64,000 nucleotides of DNA from CBDCYS01 sp965226245 (lineage in GTDB: Bacteria > Acidobacteriota > Terriglobia > Bryobacterales > UBA6623): positions 2,604,001-2,668,000 of the forward strand of contig CBDDCL010000015.1 of the NCBI GenBank assembly GCA_965226245.1, read 5' to 3'. A program made the translations under genes and the position numbers. The notes below the pieces were generated by a model. It was not told the origin of the DNA, did not search any database, and saw nothing but the letters and a program-made list of their open reading frames with translations. Below are positions 26,362 to 35,650 of this stretch, piece by piece; the stretch's first letter is position 1; each line of letters starts with the position of its first letter.

Positions 26362-28818
26362 ATGGTGAAGGTAGTCGATCGATCGAAGCCTTTCCTGCGC
26401 CGATTTTCACTCACTAGGTCTAGTACTTGCGTCCTGGCAGGCCTGATCGCGGTCGGGTTCGCCCAAACCGGGCTTGTCAACTCTGCATGGACCGCTCTGT
26501 CGGTCTCGTTGATTCTCGCGGCCATTGCTGTGACCCAAGGGCCGCGTCCTGCCTCGAGTAGCGTTCTGTCCGCTGTATCTTTTCTTCCTTTGGCGGTGTC
26601 CCTCGCTTACGGCCTTCCAGGATCTGTGTACCTGGTTTCCAGTTTGCCGCTGGTTCTCGGGATCGTAAGCGAGGAGCGCCGGGCTTGGAGTTCCGTCCGT
26701 TCCGGGATTGCGTTTGCAGCCCTGCTGACCGCACTGGGCGCGGTCTGGATCGGCAATCACTACCTCGTTCTTCAGTCTGGTTGGGACACCTTGCCGGCGA
26801 CCTTGGCGGCGGCCACCGTGTTCTATTTGATTTACAGCTTGGGCCTGGCAATCCCATCGGCGGCTCGGACGGATCGAGGCATCCTGAAGCAGTGGAGCGA
26901 GGCGATCTTCCGCAGCGTACCGGTATGGCTGCTGATTCCGGCTGCTTTGGGTGTTGTTTCACTGTTAAGCGAGGGCGCCAGCTTACTGGAGCGAGCTTTC
27001 GGGTCCGTTCTTTTCTTAGCCGGTGTTGTCTGCCTGAGCCGGTATCACACCGCCTCTGGATCGGGGGAGGGCGCCTATTCTGTCCGCGAACAGGATCTGG
27101 CCGTGCAGACCGCGGTGGAAACCCTTACGGTCGTGACAGGCGCAAAAAACCACGACTCCCCAGCCGCGACAAGGCAACTGAGAAGTCTTGCCAGAGCTGC
27201 CGCGAAGAAATGTGCTTGTTCGGAAGAGGAAGTGCATACTCTCGAGCTAGCGGCCGTCCTGCATGACATCGGGAAGGTGGGCGTTCCGGATCACATCCTG
27301 ATGAAACCGGGGGCTCTTACCTCGCGGGAGTTCAGCCAAGTTGCATCCCACGTCTCTCTCGGGGCGGAGATCTTGCGGGCGGCCAAGTTGCCTGAAGCGG
27401 TGTGGGAAGTTGTTCTGCATCACCGCGAACATTGGGATGGTTCCGGGTACCCCGACGGGCTCAAGGGTCCGGAGAGCCCCCGCCTGGCACGTATCCTGAC
27501 CATTGTTGATTCTTTCCACGCATTAGTCAACGATCGGCCTTTCCGGCCGGCCCTCGACCCGGATCAGGCAGTGGATCTGATGAGCCGCCAGCGAGGTAAG
27601 ATCTTTGACCCCGTGTTGCTCGACAAACTGGGGGCCGAACTCCCAGCGTTGTGGAAAGCCGCTCTCAATTCCGGACACCCGGAACTCCTCCAACAAGACA
27701 CTGCCGCAAGTCCTGTCGAGCTAACCGTCAACCAAGATTGGATGGATGAGGAAAGCAACGCCGCATCGCGGAATCGGCACAGCCTGCAGAAGCTCACCAG
27801 CACTCCGCATCAGCTTGTGGCGTTCTACGACATCCTTCGGGTTCTTGGGGCGGACCTAAACTTTGAAAAGAGTCTCAAGGAGTGCGTGAGAATTTTGTGC
27901 CGCGCCATGCCGTGCGACAAGGCCGGCATCTTTATTCTTGACGGCGAGAGTTTTGTGCTGATGCAGGGGGCCGGTTTCCCGGATCATTGTGTTTCGCGGC
28001 TGGCGGTTTCATCGAAGCACGGCCTGCTGGCGGAATGCGTGGAGTCAAAGCGGATCATGATCGCATCCGGCGCCGTGTCAGACAGTCCGGACGGTCACAC
28101 TCCTCGATATCTCGACGATGTCCGCTCCAGCCTCGTGGCCCCTCTGGTTGCGGACGACCGTGTGATTGACGCGATCCTGCTTTGTTCCACCACGGACAAA
28201 GGGTTCGAGCCGGATCAATGTCAGCTGATGAGTCTGCTGACCGGCAAAGTCGCCTCAACGGTTCTTTCGTCAAGGACGCTTCGAAAGATCTATCTCGAAG
28301 CCGAAACCGACACGGTCACCGGCCTTCCCAACACCCGCGCCGTGTTCCGCAAACTCGAGACCGAGCTTCAGAGAGCGCAGCGAGAGGGCGAGACCGTTGC
28401 TGTTCTGTTCATGGACCTCAACAACCTAAAACCAGTGAACGACTCCTTCGGTCACGCCGCTGGAGACACGCTGCTTCTGGAGGTCGGGCGGGCTCTCAAG
28501 CGCTGCCTGAGACCTTATGACTTTTTGGGCCGAGTCGGGGGAGACGAATTTTTGGCCATCGTGCCCGGTGTCGCGCAAGACCAGCTAAGCGGCAAAATGC
28601 AAGTCCTCAAGAGCGCCATTGCGACAACCTCATTTCGAGTGGAGAAAGATGTGACGATTCATACTTCCGTCAGCGTCGGCGCCGCTGTCTACCCTGCCGA
28701 CACAGCCGAAGCAGAGGAGCTTGTCTACTTGAGCGATAAGCGGATGTACCAAGACAAGCAACGCACAAAGTCAGCTCCGAACTGGACCTCACAAACCATC
28801 CCGTCACCCGCGAGTTGA
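26362..28818 (+). CDS. Membrane HD-GYP / GAF / GGDEF signalling protein (c-di-GMP turnover)
   Basis: About 818 residues with an N-terminal multi-pass membrane domain (roughly residues 20-235). Next comes an HD-GYP phosphodiesterase (VLHDIGKVGVPDHIL, HHREHWDGSGYPDG), then a GAF-like sensor (about 490-640), then a GGDEF cyclase (DTVTGLPNTRAVFR, RVGGDEFLAIVP). Both catalytic signatures are intact, so it may both make and degrade c-di-GMP, with one activity perhaps regulatory. The start at 26362 is preferred because GAGGAG lies at proper spacing upstream. Confidence 0.93.
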   Translation: MVKVVDRSKPFLRRFSLTRSSTCVLAGLIAVGFAQTGLVNSAWTALSVSLILAAIAVTQGPRPASSSVLSAVSFLPLAVSLAYGLPGSVYLVSSLPLVLGIVSEERRAWSSVRSGIAFAALLTALGAVWIGNHYLVLQSGWDTLPATLAAATVFYLIYSLGLAIPSAARTDRGILKQWSEAIFRSVPVWLLIPAALGVVSLLSEGASLLERAFGSVLFLAGVVCLSRYHTASGSGEGAYSVREQDLAVQTAVETLTVVTGAKNHDSPAATRQLRSLARAAAKKCACSEEEVHTLELAAVLHDIGKVGVPDHILMKPGALTSREFSQVASHVSLGAEILRAAKLPEAVWEVVLHHREHWDGSGYPDGLKGPESPRLARILTIVDSFHALVNDRPFRPALDPDQAVDLMSRQRGKIFDPVLLDKLGAELPALWKAALNSGHPELLQQDTAASPVELTVNQDWMDEESNAASRNRHSLQKLTSTPHQLVAFYDILRVLGADLNFEKSLKECVRILCRAMPCDKAGIFILDGESFVLMQGAGFPDHCVSRLAVSSKHGLLAECVESKRIMIASGAVSDSPDGHTPRYLDDVRSSLVAPLVADDRVIDAILLCSTTDKGFEPDQCQLMSLLTGKVASTVLSSRTLRKIYLEAETDTVTGLPNTRAVFRKLETELQRAQREGETVAVLFMDLNNLKPVNDSFGHAAGDTLLLEVGRALKRCLRPYDFLGRVGGDEFLAIVPGVAQDQLSGKMQVLKSAIATTSFRVEKDVTIHTSVSVGAAVYPADTAEAEELVYLSDKRMYQDKQRTKSAPNWTSQTIPSPAS

Positions 28819-28870
28819 ACGCGGCATCCTCAACGGAAACTATCGCCGGGGCCAGGCGGAGCAGTGAGTG

Positions 28871-29218
28871 CTACTGGTTTCCAGCGCCGATGCAGAAGAC
28901 ACCCAGCAACACCAGTGCCAATCCGGCCACCTTCGGCCGGTTGAAAGGCTCACCGAAGAATATGCGGGACCAAAGCAAGGTCCACACATATCCCAGCGAT
29001 ACCATGGGATAAAGCACGGTCAGGCTGCCGTCTTTTAGTCCCCAAACATAGAGAATCGACGATAGGACGAAAAGTCCGACCCCGGCACCGAGCTTTCCGG
29101 CCCACGCGGACCACCCCTGTTTCAAACGATCGGCCCCGGCTTTGAGCAGGACCGCGGCCACGGAACCGATGAAGCTGGCGGCCAACACCAAAAGCATCGA
29201 AGACAGCGGGGTTTTCAT
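28871..29218 (-). CDS. Half-size DMT/EamA-type transporter subunit
   Basis: A 115-residue protein with four hydrophobic helices (SSMLLVLAASFIGSVAAVLL, GAGVGLFVLSSILYVWGL, LYPMVSLGYVWTLLWSRIFF, VAGLALVLLGVFCIGAGNQ). It resembles small multidrug resistance or half EamA proteins, which function as dimers. Its start overlaps the previous gene's stop by 4 bp (ATGA), suggesting a coupled heterodimer. Substrate unknown. Confidence 0.8.
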   Translation of the reverse strand: MKTPLSSMLLVLAASFIGSVAAVLLKAGADRLKQGWSAWAGKLGAGVGLFVLSSILYVWGLKDGSLTVLYPMVSLGYVWTLLWSRIFFGEPFNRPKVAGLALVLLGVFCIGAGNQ

Positions 29219-29703
29219 GAACGGCTCCCCAGTCCAATGAATGACACGCCCAAGACAATCAAAGCCACTCCCGCCACCTTGAACCCGTTGATGAGATCAG
29301 CGAAGAACAGCGGCGAGAGGATGGTGACCCAAACGTAAGTCAGAGCGATGATCGGGTAGAGGACCGACAGTTGTCCATCGCGAAGTGCCAAAATCAACAA
29401 ACCGGTATTCACCGCTAAGCAGGCGTATCCGCCTAGAAGCGGCCAGTTCGTCATGAGGTCGGCGAGGCTGCTATTTTCGATGCCTACGGCGCCCATGCGC
29501 ATCAGCACTTGCGCCGCAGCTCCGATGACCGTGCACAAAAGGACGAGCCCAATGGAGGTAAACGACGTCTTCGACGCGGCAACCCGCCGAAAAATCGCTG
29601 CCGTTGGTTCGTTCAATTCCAGAATCGGCGCGGCAGGCCCCGCAACGGTGTCCGGTTGTAGCATAGGAATTGATCCTAGCCCTGATTGCGCCTGCTTCGC
29701 CAT
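29215..29703 (-). CDS. Half-size DMT/EamA-type transporter subunit with N-terminal extension
   Basis: A 162-residue protein. About 45 polar residues precede four membrane helices homologous to the partner (IGLVLLCTVIGAAAQVLMRM, LSVLYPIIALTYVWVTILSP, VAGVALIVLGVSFIGLG). The shared LYPxxxLxYVWxxLxSxxFF motif shows the two genes are paralogues, as in paired SMR transporters of opposite topology. It is the upstream gene of the pair. Confidence 0.78.
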   Translation of the reverse strand: MAKQAQSGLGSIPMLQPDTVAGPAAPILELNEPTAAIFRRVAASKTSFTSIGLVLLCTVIGAAAQVLMRMGAVGIENSSLADLMTNWPLLGGYACLAVNTGLLILALRDGQLSVLYPIIALTYVWVTILSPLFFADLINGFKVAGVALIVLGVSFIGLGSRS

Positions 29704-29774
29704 GCGGATATAGCCTTAGTGGTCCTACGTGCTTTGATGGAAGCAGTGGACCGAAAGGCCCCTTGTAGCCTAGG

Positions 29775-29950
29775 TTGATCCGTTGAGCTGTTGAGCTGTT
29801 GAGCCGTGTTTCGGCTCACGGTTGTCGGTTGACAGATAACGACGTTCAGGGATAGTGGCGTTTACGGAGTGAGCAACACGTATCAACGGATCAACCTCCT
29901 CTCACAACACGGCTCAACGGCTCAACGGATCAACCGCTCAACGGATCAAA
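29775..29950. repeat. Cluster of GTTGA(G/T)C heptamer-like repeats
   Basis: Units of GTTGAGC or CAACGGATCAAC repeat in both orientations on either side of about 29830 (TTGAGCTGTTGAGCTGTTGA on the left, CGGCTCAACGGCTCAACGGA on the right), giving potential for long hairpins. The same family recurs after the neighbouring gene at 31191-31331. The tract carries no credible gene. Confidence 0.7.
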
Positions 29951-30017
29951 TCCTTTGGTTACAATGGGTTCATGAGAGCTTCTTTCATCAATACCTGCAT
30001 CGGAAACGAGCCTTGAG

Positions 30018-31208
30018 ATGCAGCTCGCCCTCTCTTCCACGCAAGAAACTTATCGGACTATCCGTGAAAAACTTAGACCACATTTCAGCGAGTTAGCTCG
30101 CTGCAACTCGACAAGCGAACTCGAAGCCCTGTCGCTGTACCCTTCGCTGGAACCGCTCGTGCGGGAAGTGCTCGGCCACGCGGATGTCGGGGATTTCACT
30201 CGCTCAGTGGCGCCGGCTCGTCCGCAATATCGATTGGTTGCTTGGAACCTGGAGCGCGGCATTCAATTCGACGGGCAGCTCGAAGCGCTGCGGTCCGATC
30301 CTTACCTCAGGGAAGCGGACGCCCTGCTGTTGACCGAGACGGATGTCGGTATGGCCCGCTCGCGGAATCGGGCTGTGGCCCAAGAACTGGCCCGCGAGCT
30401 GGGACTTCACTACGCGTTTGTGCCCTGCTATCTCAACCTCGCGAAAGGGGCTGGCGTCGAACGCGATCAAGCCGGCGACAACGAGCTGGGCTTGCACGGG
30501 AACGCCATCCTGAGCCGCTATCCCATTCAGAATGTCAGGCCGGTCCGCCTCAAGAACGGCAAGGACAAGATGAGCGGCCGTGAAAAGCGTCTCGGAAGGC
30601 AAACCGCCGTCGTCGCCGACATCGAGTTTCCGGACTTCCCGGTCACTGTGGCCTCGATTCACCTCGACGCGCAATCGACTCAGCGCCATCGGCACGACCA
30701 AATGCGTGACGTTCTCGACGGGCTGGCCACGGACCGGCCCGCGATCATCGGTGGTGACTGGAACACGACGACTTACAACTCATCGCGCGCCTTTTACGCC
30801 ATTATGGGCTTCTGGCTGCGGGTCTTCATGGGAGTCGACAACGTCATCAACAACCACTATCTGCATCCCTACAACCGTTTCGAGAAAGAGCTGTTTGATC
30901 TGCTCGAGGCCCGCGGCTTCGACTACCGCCAATCGAACATCCTCGGGGAGCGCACGGCGTCCTACGACGCCGAAGACATCAAGACCAACAAGAACCTTGG
31001 CGAATGGGTGCCGGCCTGGTGTTTTGCCTTCATTCGCTGGGCGCTGCGCAATCACGATGGGAAATGTCCGCTGAAGATTGACTGGTTTGCCACGCGGGGC
31101 ATCCGCTGCAAGGACCCCAGGGTCATCCATCACCTGCGCGAGGGGCTCGAAGTGCCGTTGTCGGACCACGATGCAATTGGTTGTTCCGTCGAGCGGTTGA
31201 TCCGTTGA
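30018..31208 (+). CDS. Endonuclease/exonuclease/phosphatase-fold protein
   Basis: 396 residues with the metal-dependent EEP fold signatures: RLVAWNLERGIQFD, ADALLLTETDVGM, LHGNAILSRYPI, VASIHLDA, IIGGDWNTTTYN and the C-terminal LSDHDAIGCSV with its catalytic Asp-His. A 70-residue N-terminal helical region precedes the fold. The substrate could be phosphodiester in lipid, nucleotide or DNA and cannot be told from sequence. The last codons merge into GTTGA repeats. Confidence 0.85.
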   Translation: MQLALSSTQETYRTIREKLRPHFSELARCNSTSELEALSLYPSLEPLVREVLGHADVGDFTRSVAPARPQYRLVAWNLERGIQFDGQLEALRSDPYLREADALLLTETDVGMARSRNRAVAQELARELGLHYAFVPCYLNLAKGAGVERDQAGDNELGLHGNAILSRYPIQNVRPVRLKNGKDKMSGREKRLGRQTAVVADIEFPDFPVTVASIHLDAQSTQRHRHDQMRDVLDGLATDRPAIIGGDWNTTTYNSSRAFYAIMGFWLRVFMGVDNVINNHYLHPYNRFEKELFDLLEARGFDYRQSNILGERTASYDAEDIKTNKNLGEWVPAWCFAFIRWALRNHDGKCPLKIDWFATRGIRCKDPRVIHHLREGLEVPLSDHDAIGCSVERLIR

Positions 31209-31331
31209 GCGGTTGAGCCGTTGATCCGCTCCGCTGCCCCGCCTTTTGTTGGGCTCGTGAGACAGGATTTCTTGCGGGGTTCGGTGGGGTAACCACGGAT
31301 CAGCGGTTCAACTGCTCAACGGATCAACGTT
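31191..31331. repeat. Second cluster of GTTGAGC/CAACGGATC repeats
   Basis: The sequence family seen at 29775-29950 recurs here (CGGTTGATCCGTTGAGCGGT and CAACTGCTCAACGGATCAAC), bracketing the EEP-fold gene. The repeat begins inside the gene's last codons. It lies next to the MITE-like copy 2. Confidence 0.7.
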
Positions 31332-31339
31332 CTCTCACA

Positions 31340-31871
31340 CCTGAATTATGCATTGCGGGGTGCACCTGAGGAGGGCTGAGCCGCAAGGGACCATTGGGGA
31401 ACGCCCGAAAACATGGGGTAAAAAGGTAGGCTGGCAAAGATTCCAGCTTCACCAGCCAACCCAAAGGAGGTCACCCAAATGGTTACCAAGCGAAAACAGC
31501 ATAGCTCCCAAAGGGCCGTCAAACAAGGCCCAGCCGTGACGGTCTCGCAGCCCAATAAAATCGGGGCATCCACGCCTTGACAACTTCCGCGGCAGGAAGC
31601 CGACTCCCTACGGCGGCTTGCCGCCGGTAGTCGAGAGGGCGTTGATCTGAGAGCCTGGCTATGCGCTATGCATAAAATTTTATGCACTGGCCGCAACGTA
31701 CTGGAAACACGCCACTTCGGAGCGGGGTTTTGCCGACGCGGATTCTGGGCGGGAGGGGAAACCGGGGACGGAGAAGCCAAAAGACCAGTTGCCGAGCTCC
31801 CACCTTACGACGGCCGTCAAGCCGCTACGAACGCAGCCGCACTCGCAAAGCGAATCTGTGCATAATTCAGG
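31340..31871 (+). mobile_element. Non-autonomous IS1380-type derivative (MITE-like), copy 2, 532 bp
   Basis: Ends are CCTGAATTATGCAT and GCATAATTCAGG with a 5-bp duplication TCACA at 31335-31339 and 31872-31876. It retains the transposase ribosome site (AAAGGAGG) and a 33-codon frame at 31479-31580 beginning MVTKRKQHSSQRAVKQG, then jumps to 3'-side sequence with the palindrome GCATAAAATTTTATGC. It inserted beside the SDR stop codon; the duplicated TCACA contains that stop, so the gene is intact. Confidence 0.93.
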
Positions 31872-32627
31872 TCACAACGTCCGCAACCGAAACCCGCCAT
31901 CCACATCAATCACTTGACCCGTGGAATAGTCCAATAGCCCGTCCGCGATCGCTCGAACAGCCTTGGCCACATCGCTCGGCTGGCCCATTCGCGGCTGCGG
32001 CAGCAGGCCCTCCGCGATGAGTTTGTCGTACTTTTCCTTAACAGGCGCGACCATGTCTGTGTGCGTGATACCCGGACGAATCTCGAAGACCGTAATTCCA
32101 TCGCGCCCCAAGCGGTGCGCAAACAAAGTCGTCGCCATCCCCAGACCGGCTTTGGAGACGCAATATTCACCCCGATTCGGAGAAGACGCATAGGCCGAAA
32201 TCGAGCCGATGAACACGATGCGGCCGGCTTGCTGCTCGACCATCCAGCGAGCCGCGATTTGAGTCAGGAAGTAAGGACCCTTGAGATTGGCGGCCATCAC
32301 CTCGTCGTAGCTTTCCTCGGATGCCTCGAGCAAATCGGCGCGAACCCGAGGCGCCATCGCGGCATTGTTGACCAGCAGATCGAGGCGTCCGAACTTTTCG
32401 CGGCAGAAGTCAATGAGCGCCTGCCGGTCCGCGCCCGATGCCAAATCGATCCGAAAAATCTCGACACCGTGCTCTTGTTGCAGCGACCTCGCCGCGTCCT
32501 CCCGTCCGCGATAAGTCGCAATCACATGATGCGTCGCGGCAAGCTCCGCGGCGATTCCCCGTCCTATGCCGCGGCTGGCGCCGGTGACAATAGCCACGGG
32601 CTGCTGGTTTTGACTTGGTTCACCCAT
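31872..32627 (-). CDS. Short-chain dehydrogenase/reductase (3-oxoacyl-ACP reductase-like)
   Basis: About 251 residues from MGEPSQNQQPVAIVTGASRG. The Rossmann motif TGASRGIGRG, NNAAMAP, catalytic Ser (IGSISAYASS) and YCVSK tetrad are intact, with EIRPGITHTDMV and an ending DVDGGFRLRTL. Closest in layout to FabG-type oxidoreductases; the substrate is unknown. The stop codon lies within the target duplication of MITE-like copy 2. Confidence 0.9.
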   Translation of the reverse strand: MGEPSQNQQPVAIVTGASRGIGRGIAAELAATHHVIATYRGREDAARSLQQEHGVEIFRIDLASGADRQALIDFCREKFGRLDLLVNNAAMAPRVRADLLEASEESYDEVMAANLKGPYFLTQIAARWMVEQQAGRIVFIGSISAYASSPNRGEYCVSKAGLGMATTLFAHRLGRDGITVFEIRPGITHTDMVAPVKEKYDKLIAEGLLPQPRMGQPSDVAKAVRAIADGLLDYSTGQVIDVDGGFRLRTL

Positions 32628-32888
32628 AAGCTGCACGACAACGCCCAGACGGGGGACGCCTCGCTGTCAAGTACGACAATACCGGATTGGCGTGTCAGAG
32701 TTCCAATTCCCCTGGTGACTAAACTCATGACGATGTCCGGATCGTCAAGTTCGGAAGCGTTGATCCAGCGCCAAATAGAAATGTGCTAATTGGGGTATGC
32801 ACTTCACTCCCGGCTACCCCATATCTTGTGGTTGGCTGATCCGCCGACCGCGCACGTGTCGTACCATCTCCGAATAGAGAAGATGGAG

Positions 32889-32970
32889 TGACCTGTCCAT
32901 CCGCGTCTGTCGCGGTTTACGCTTTAACGTGAGAACAGATGCGCAGAACCGCATCGAGGAGGACAGGTCA
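32889..32970. repeat. 82-bp segment with perfect 10-bp inverted ends
   Basis: TGACCTGTCC at 32889 is mirrored by GGACAGGTCA ending at 32970. The interior is not self-complementary, so this looks more like a tiny element or paired protein site than a terminator. It lies in the 400-bp gene-free region between the divergent SDR start and the end of the Rieske gene. Confidence 0.4.
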
Positions 32971-33035
32971 TGAACAGCCGTCCAGGCGCGAGACTTCTTC
33001 CAGCGCGGCTTGCTCCACGACGAGCGGCTCTTGAG

Positions 33036-33587
33036 TCAACGAAGTGCGTCCTTCTCGACCGCATCGATCTCCACACGGGCACTCGAAAGGCGCAGCCGAA
33101 ATCGAAACAGTGCTTGCGCGGCCGGGCCTGCCAGGTGCGCGCCGTTTGCTACAGGATCGAACACGCTGAAATGGCACGGGCAGACGAACAGCGGGTGTTC
33201 TTGTTTCTTCGCTCCTTCGGGCAAGGGAACCAGACCGGTGTCTTCTTTGAGAACCACGTCGCATAATTCATGGGGACAGCTCAAGCAAAAGGCACGAAGT
33301 CCCGAGTCGTCAGCGGCCGGCTCGCCTACTCGCAACAGTACTCCTGGGAGCAGCAGGCCGGGACCGCTTTGGCTATCGGGGCCGAGCTTGTACGCAACGG
33401 CTTGAAAGGTGAACGGAGTCCAAGATTTCGCCACTCGGCCGAGCGGAATGACGATGGGCTCTCTCAGACGGCGGTACTGAAGATCCCCCGGGGCGCCGAG
33501 CAATTTACCGGCGAACCCGGCGGAGCCGAGCAACCACAACATGAGGCGGCGTTGCAGATGGCCGGAGCTTTCATTTTCTGAACCCAT
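33036..33587 (-). CDS. Rieske [2Fe-2S] protein
   Basis: A 183-residue exported Rieske protein. The N-terminus (HLQRRLMLWLLGSAGFAGKLL) resembles a Tat-type signal or anchor. The cluster ligands are in LSCPHELC and CPCHFSVFD, with an insertion between them rich in charged residues. Such proteins serve in bc-type complexes, but no cytochrome b gene is adjacent, so the partner is unknown. The second ligand motif is CPCH rather than the usual CPCHGS. Confidence 0.8.
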   Translation of the reverse strand: MGSENESSGHLQRRLMLWLLGSAGFAGKLLGAPGDLQYRRLREPIVIPLGRVAKSWTPFTFQAVAYKLGPDSQSGPGLLLPGVLLRVGEPAADDSGLRAFCLSCPHELCDVVLKEDTGLVPLPEGAKKQEHPLFVCPCHFSVFDPVANGAHLAGPAAQALFRFRLRLSSARVEIDAVEKDALR

Positions 33588-33843
33588 CGCGATTTAAGGC
33601 GCTTGCTCAAGCCTATGTTATCCAAACATGTTACCCAAACAATGTGAGCAGCGATTGCTGCGTCGATACCCGCTTCTTCCGCGCGGATGATTGCTCCTCG
33701 CCGTTCCATCACTCCCGCGAGCACAAGTCATCCTCGTTGAACCGCTTCGGCATTCCCTGATAGTGACGGCTCGGAATCCGCCGCACTCAACTGTCCTGGC
33801 CCTCCCCGGGGTTTCGCAATCAAGAATGCGATAATGAACCTCC

Positions 33844-34884
33844 ATGGCCAATGGGCGCTCCATCACCTACGCCGCTGCAGGCGTTAGTTTCGATGAAGCG
33901 GACCGCGCTACGTCCAAAATCAGGCGGCTCGCAAAACAAACTTTTAACCCGAACGTTCTCACCGGAATTGGGTCCTTTGGGGCAGCCTATGCCCTTCGCA
34001 ACGGCGATTTCAAGAAGCCGGTCTTGATCAGTTCCGCCGATGGAGTGGGGACCAAACTCAAAGTTGCATTCGCCACAGGCATCCACGACACGATTGGTCA
34101 GGACCTGGTGAACCACTGCGTCAACGACATCGCGGTTCAAGGGGCGCAGCCGCTCTTTTTTCTGGACTATTTCGCCACGGGCAAGCTCGAAGCCGGCCTG
34201 ACGGGGCAGGTGGTCAAGGGACTCAGTGTCGCCTGCCGTCAAAACGGCTGCGTTCTGATCGGCGGCGAAACGGCCGAGATGCCCGACATGTACGCCGAGG
34301 GCGAGTACGACCTCGCGGGTTTCATCGTCGGAGCAGTCGAACGCTCGCAACTGCTCGACGGGCGAAAGATCAAGGAAGGCGACGCCTTGATCGGCCTGCC
34401 CTCCTCGGGACTGCACACGAACGGCTACTCGCTGGCGAGGAAGCTGCTGTTCGAGACCGCCGGACACGGTCCCGATACGAGACTTCCCGAACTGGGAACG
34501 ACGGTCGGGCGTGAATTGCTCAAAATACACCGCAGCTACCTCAAGCCGATCCGGGCACTGGCAGCCAAGAAGTTGCTGCGAGGCGCCGCCCATATTACCG
34601 GCGGCGGCATCACCGGCAACACGCCGCGGATGCTGCCGGCGGGGCTTTGCGCTCGTGTCAAGACAGGGTCGTGGCCGGTCCTGCCGGTTTTTGACCTGCT
34701 CCGAAAGATCGGTAACATCCCGGCTGATGAAATGCTTCGAACGTTCAATATGGGAATCGGGATGATCCTGGCGGCGCCCGGCCGCTCCAAAACTCGCGCG
34801 CTCGGTCTGCTCGAGGAGATGAAGCAGCCGGCGTATCTCATCGGCCACACCGCCAAGGGGCGCCGAAGGGTTGTTTACGAATGA
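33844..34884 (+). CDS. purM: Phosphoribosylformylglycinamidine cyclo-ligase
   Basis: AIR synthetase, step 5 of purine synthesis. The 346-residue product shows GIGSFGAAYAL, ISSADGVGTKLKVAFATG, GGETAEMPDMYAEGEYDLAG, GLPSSGLHTNGYSLAR and HITGGGITGNTPRMLP, all canonical. It overlaps purN by 4 bp (ATGA), so the two form a coupled operon. Confidence 0.97.
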   Translation: MANGRSITYAAAGVSFDEADRATSKIRRLAKQTFNPNVLTGIGSFGAAYALRNGDFKKPVLISSADGVGTKLKVAFATGIHDTIGQDLVNHCVNDIAVQGAQPLFFLDYFATGKLEAGLTGQVVKGLSVACRQNGCVLIGGETAEMPDMYAEGEYDLAGFIVGAVERSQLLDGRKIKEGDALIGLPSSGLHTNGYSLARKLLFETAGHGPDTRLPELGTTVGRELLKIHRSYLKPIRALAAKKLLRGAAHITGGGITGNTPRMLPAGLCARVKTGSWPVLPVFDLLRKIGNIPADEMLRTFNMGIGMILAAPGRSKTRALGLLEEMKQPAYLIGHTAKGRRRVVYE

Positions 34885-35483
34885 AAAAGCTGGGTATCTT
34901 GCTGTCCGGCCGCGGCTCGAACTTCGAAGCCATCGCCGACAACGTTGCCGCCGGAAAGATCCCGGCCGAGATTGCAGTGGTCATCAGCAACAAGCCCAAC
35001 GCTCGCGGGCTGGCCAGCGCACGACAACGAGGGTTGACAGCAGAGTTTATTTCTTCGAAAGGGTTGGAGCGGGAAGAGTATGACGGTAAGGCCGTTGCTC
35101 TGCTCAAAGAACACAAAGTGGACCTGGTTTGCCTGGCAGGGTTCATGCGCCTGCTGAGCGCCTATTTCGTTACTGAGTTTCCTAACCGTATTCTGAATAT
35201 TCATCCGTCGCTGCTGCCGTCGTTCCCCGGCCTCGAGGCGCAGCAACAAGCCCTTGAACACGGAGTGAAATATTCCGGCTGTACCGTGCACTTCGTTGAC
35301 GAATATCTGGATGCCGGTCCGATTCTGGTCCAGGCAGTGGTTCCGATCCGCGACGACGACACCGAAGAAACGCTCTCGGCGCGTATCCTGAAAGTGGAGC
35401 ATCGCATCTATACCGAAGCAATCAATCTAGTGCTAAGCGGCAAGTTTCGCGTGGAAGGCCGCCGCGTGATTCGTGAACCGTGA
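34881..35483 (+). CDS. purN: Phosphoribosylglycinamide formyltransferase
   Basis: GAR transformylase, 200 residues. Landmarks are LGILLSGRGSNFEAIA, NIHPSLLPSFPG with the catalytic Asn-His pair, and VDEYLDAGPILVQ with the catalytic Asp. It uses 10-formyl-THF, linking it functionally to the folate genes upstream in the window. It is followed directly by short GTGATTCGTGAA-type repeats. Confidence 0.97.
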   Translation: MKKLGILLSGRGSNFEAIADNVAAGKIPAEIAVVISNKPNARGLASARQRGLTAEFISSKGLEREEYDGKAVALLKEHKVDLVCLAGFMRLLSAYFVTEFPNRILNIHPSLLPSFPGLEAQQQALEHGVKYSGCTVHFVDEYLDAGPILVQAVVPIRDDDTEETLSARILKVEHRIYTEAINLVLSGKFRVEGRRVIREP

Positions 35484-35545
35484 TTTGTGAACCGTCAACC
35501 GCGAGCCGTGATTCGTGAAACGTGATTCGTGAGCCCTAGACCGTG
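35484..35545. repeat. Short degenerate GTGATTCGTGAA repeats
   Basis: Four or five imperfect copies of a GTGA(T/A)TCGTGAACC-like unit follow the purN stop. They resemble the GTTGAGC repeats near 30 kb in style (short, degenerate, starting at a stop codon). The remaining 100 bp to tyrS show no gene. Confidence 0.6.
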
Positions 35546-35650
35546 TTTCTGGCTTATGAGGAGCGGCCGGCGGCTAAGTTCCAACTCTGATTCGGATGCC
35601 TCCCCAAAGTCTCCACTGATTCATCGCCGACTCCGTATCTCAATTCATTC

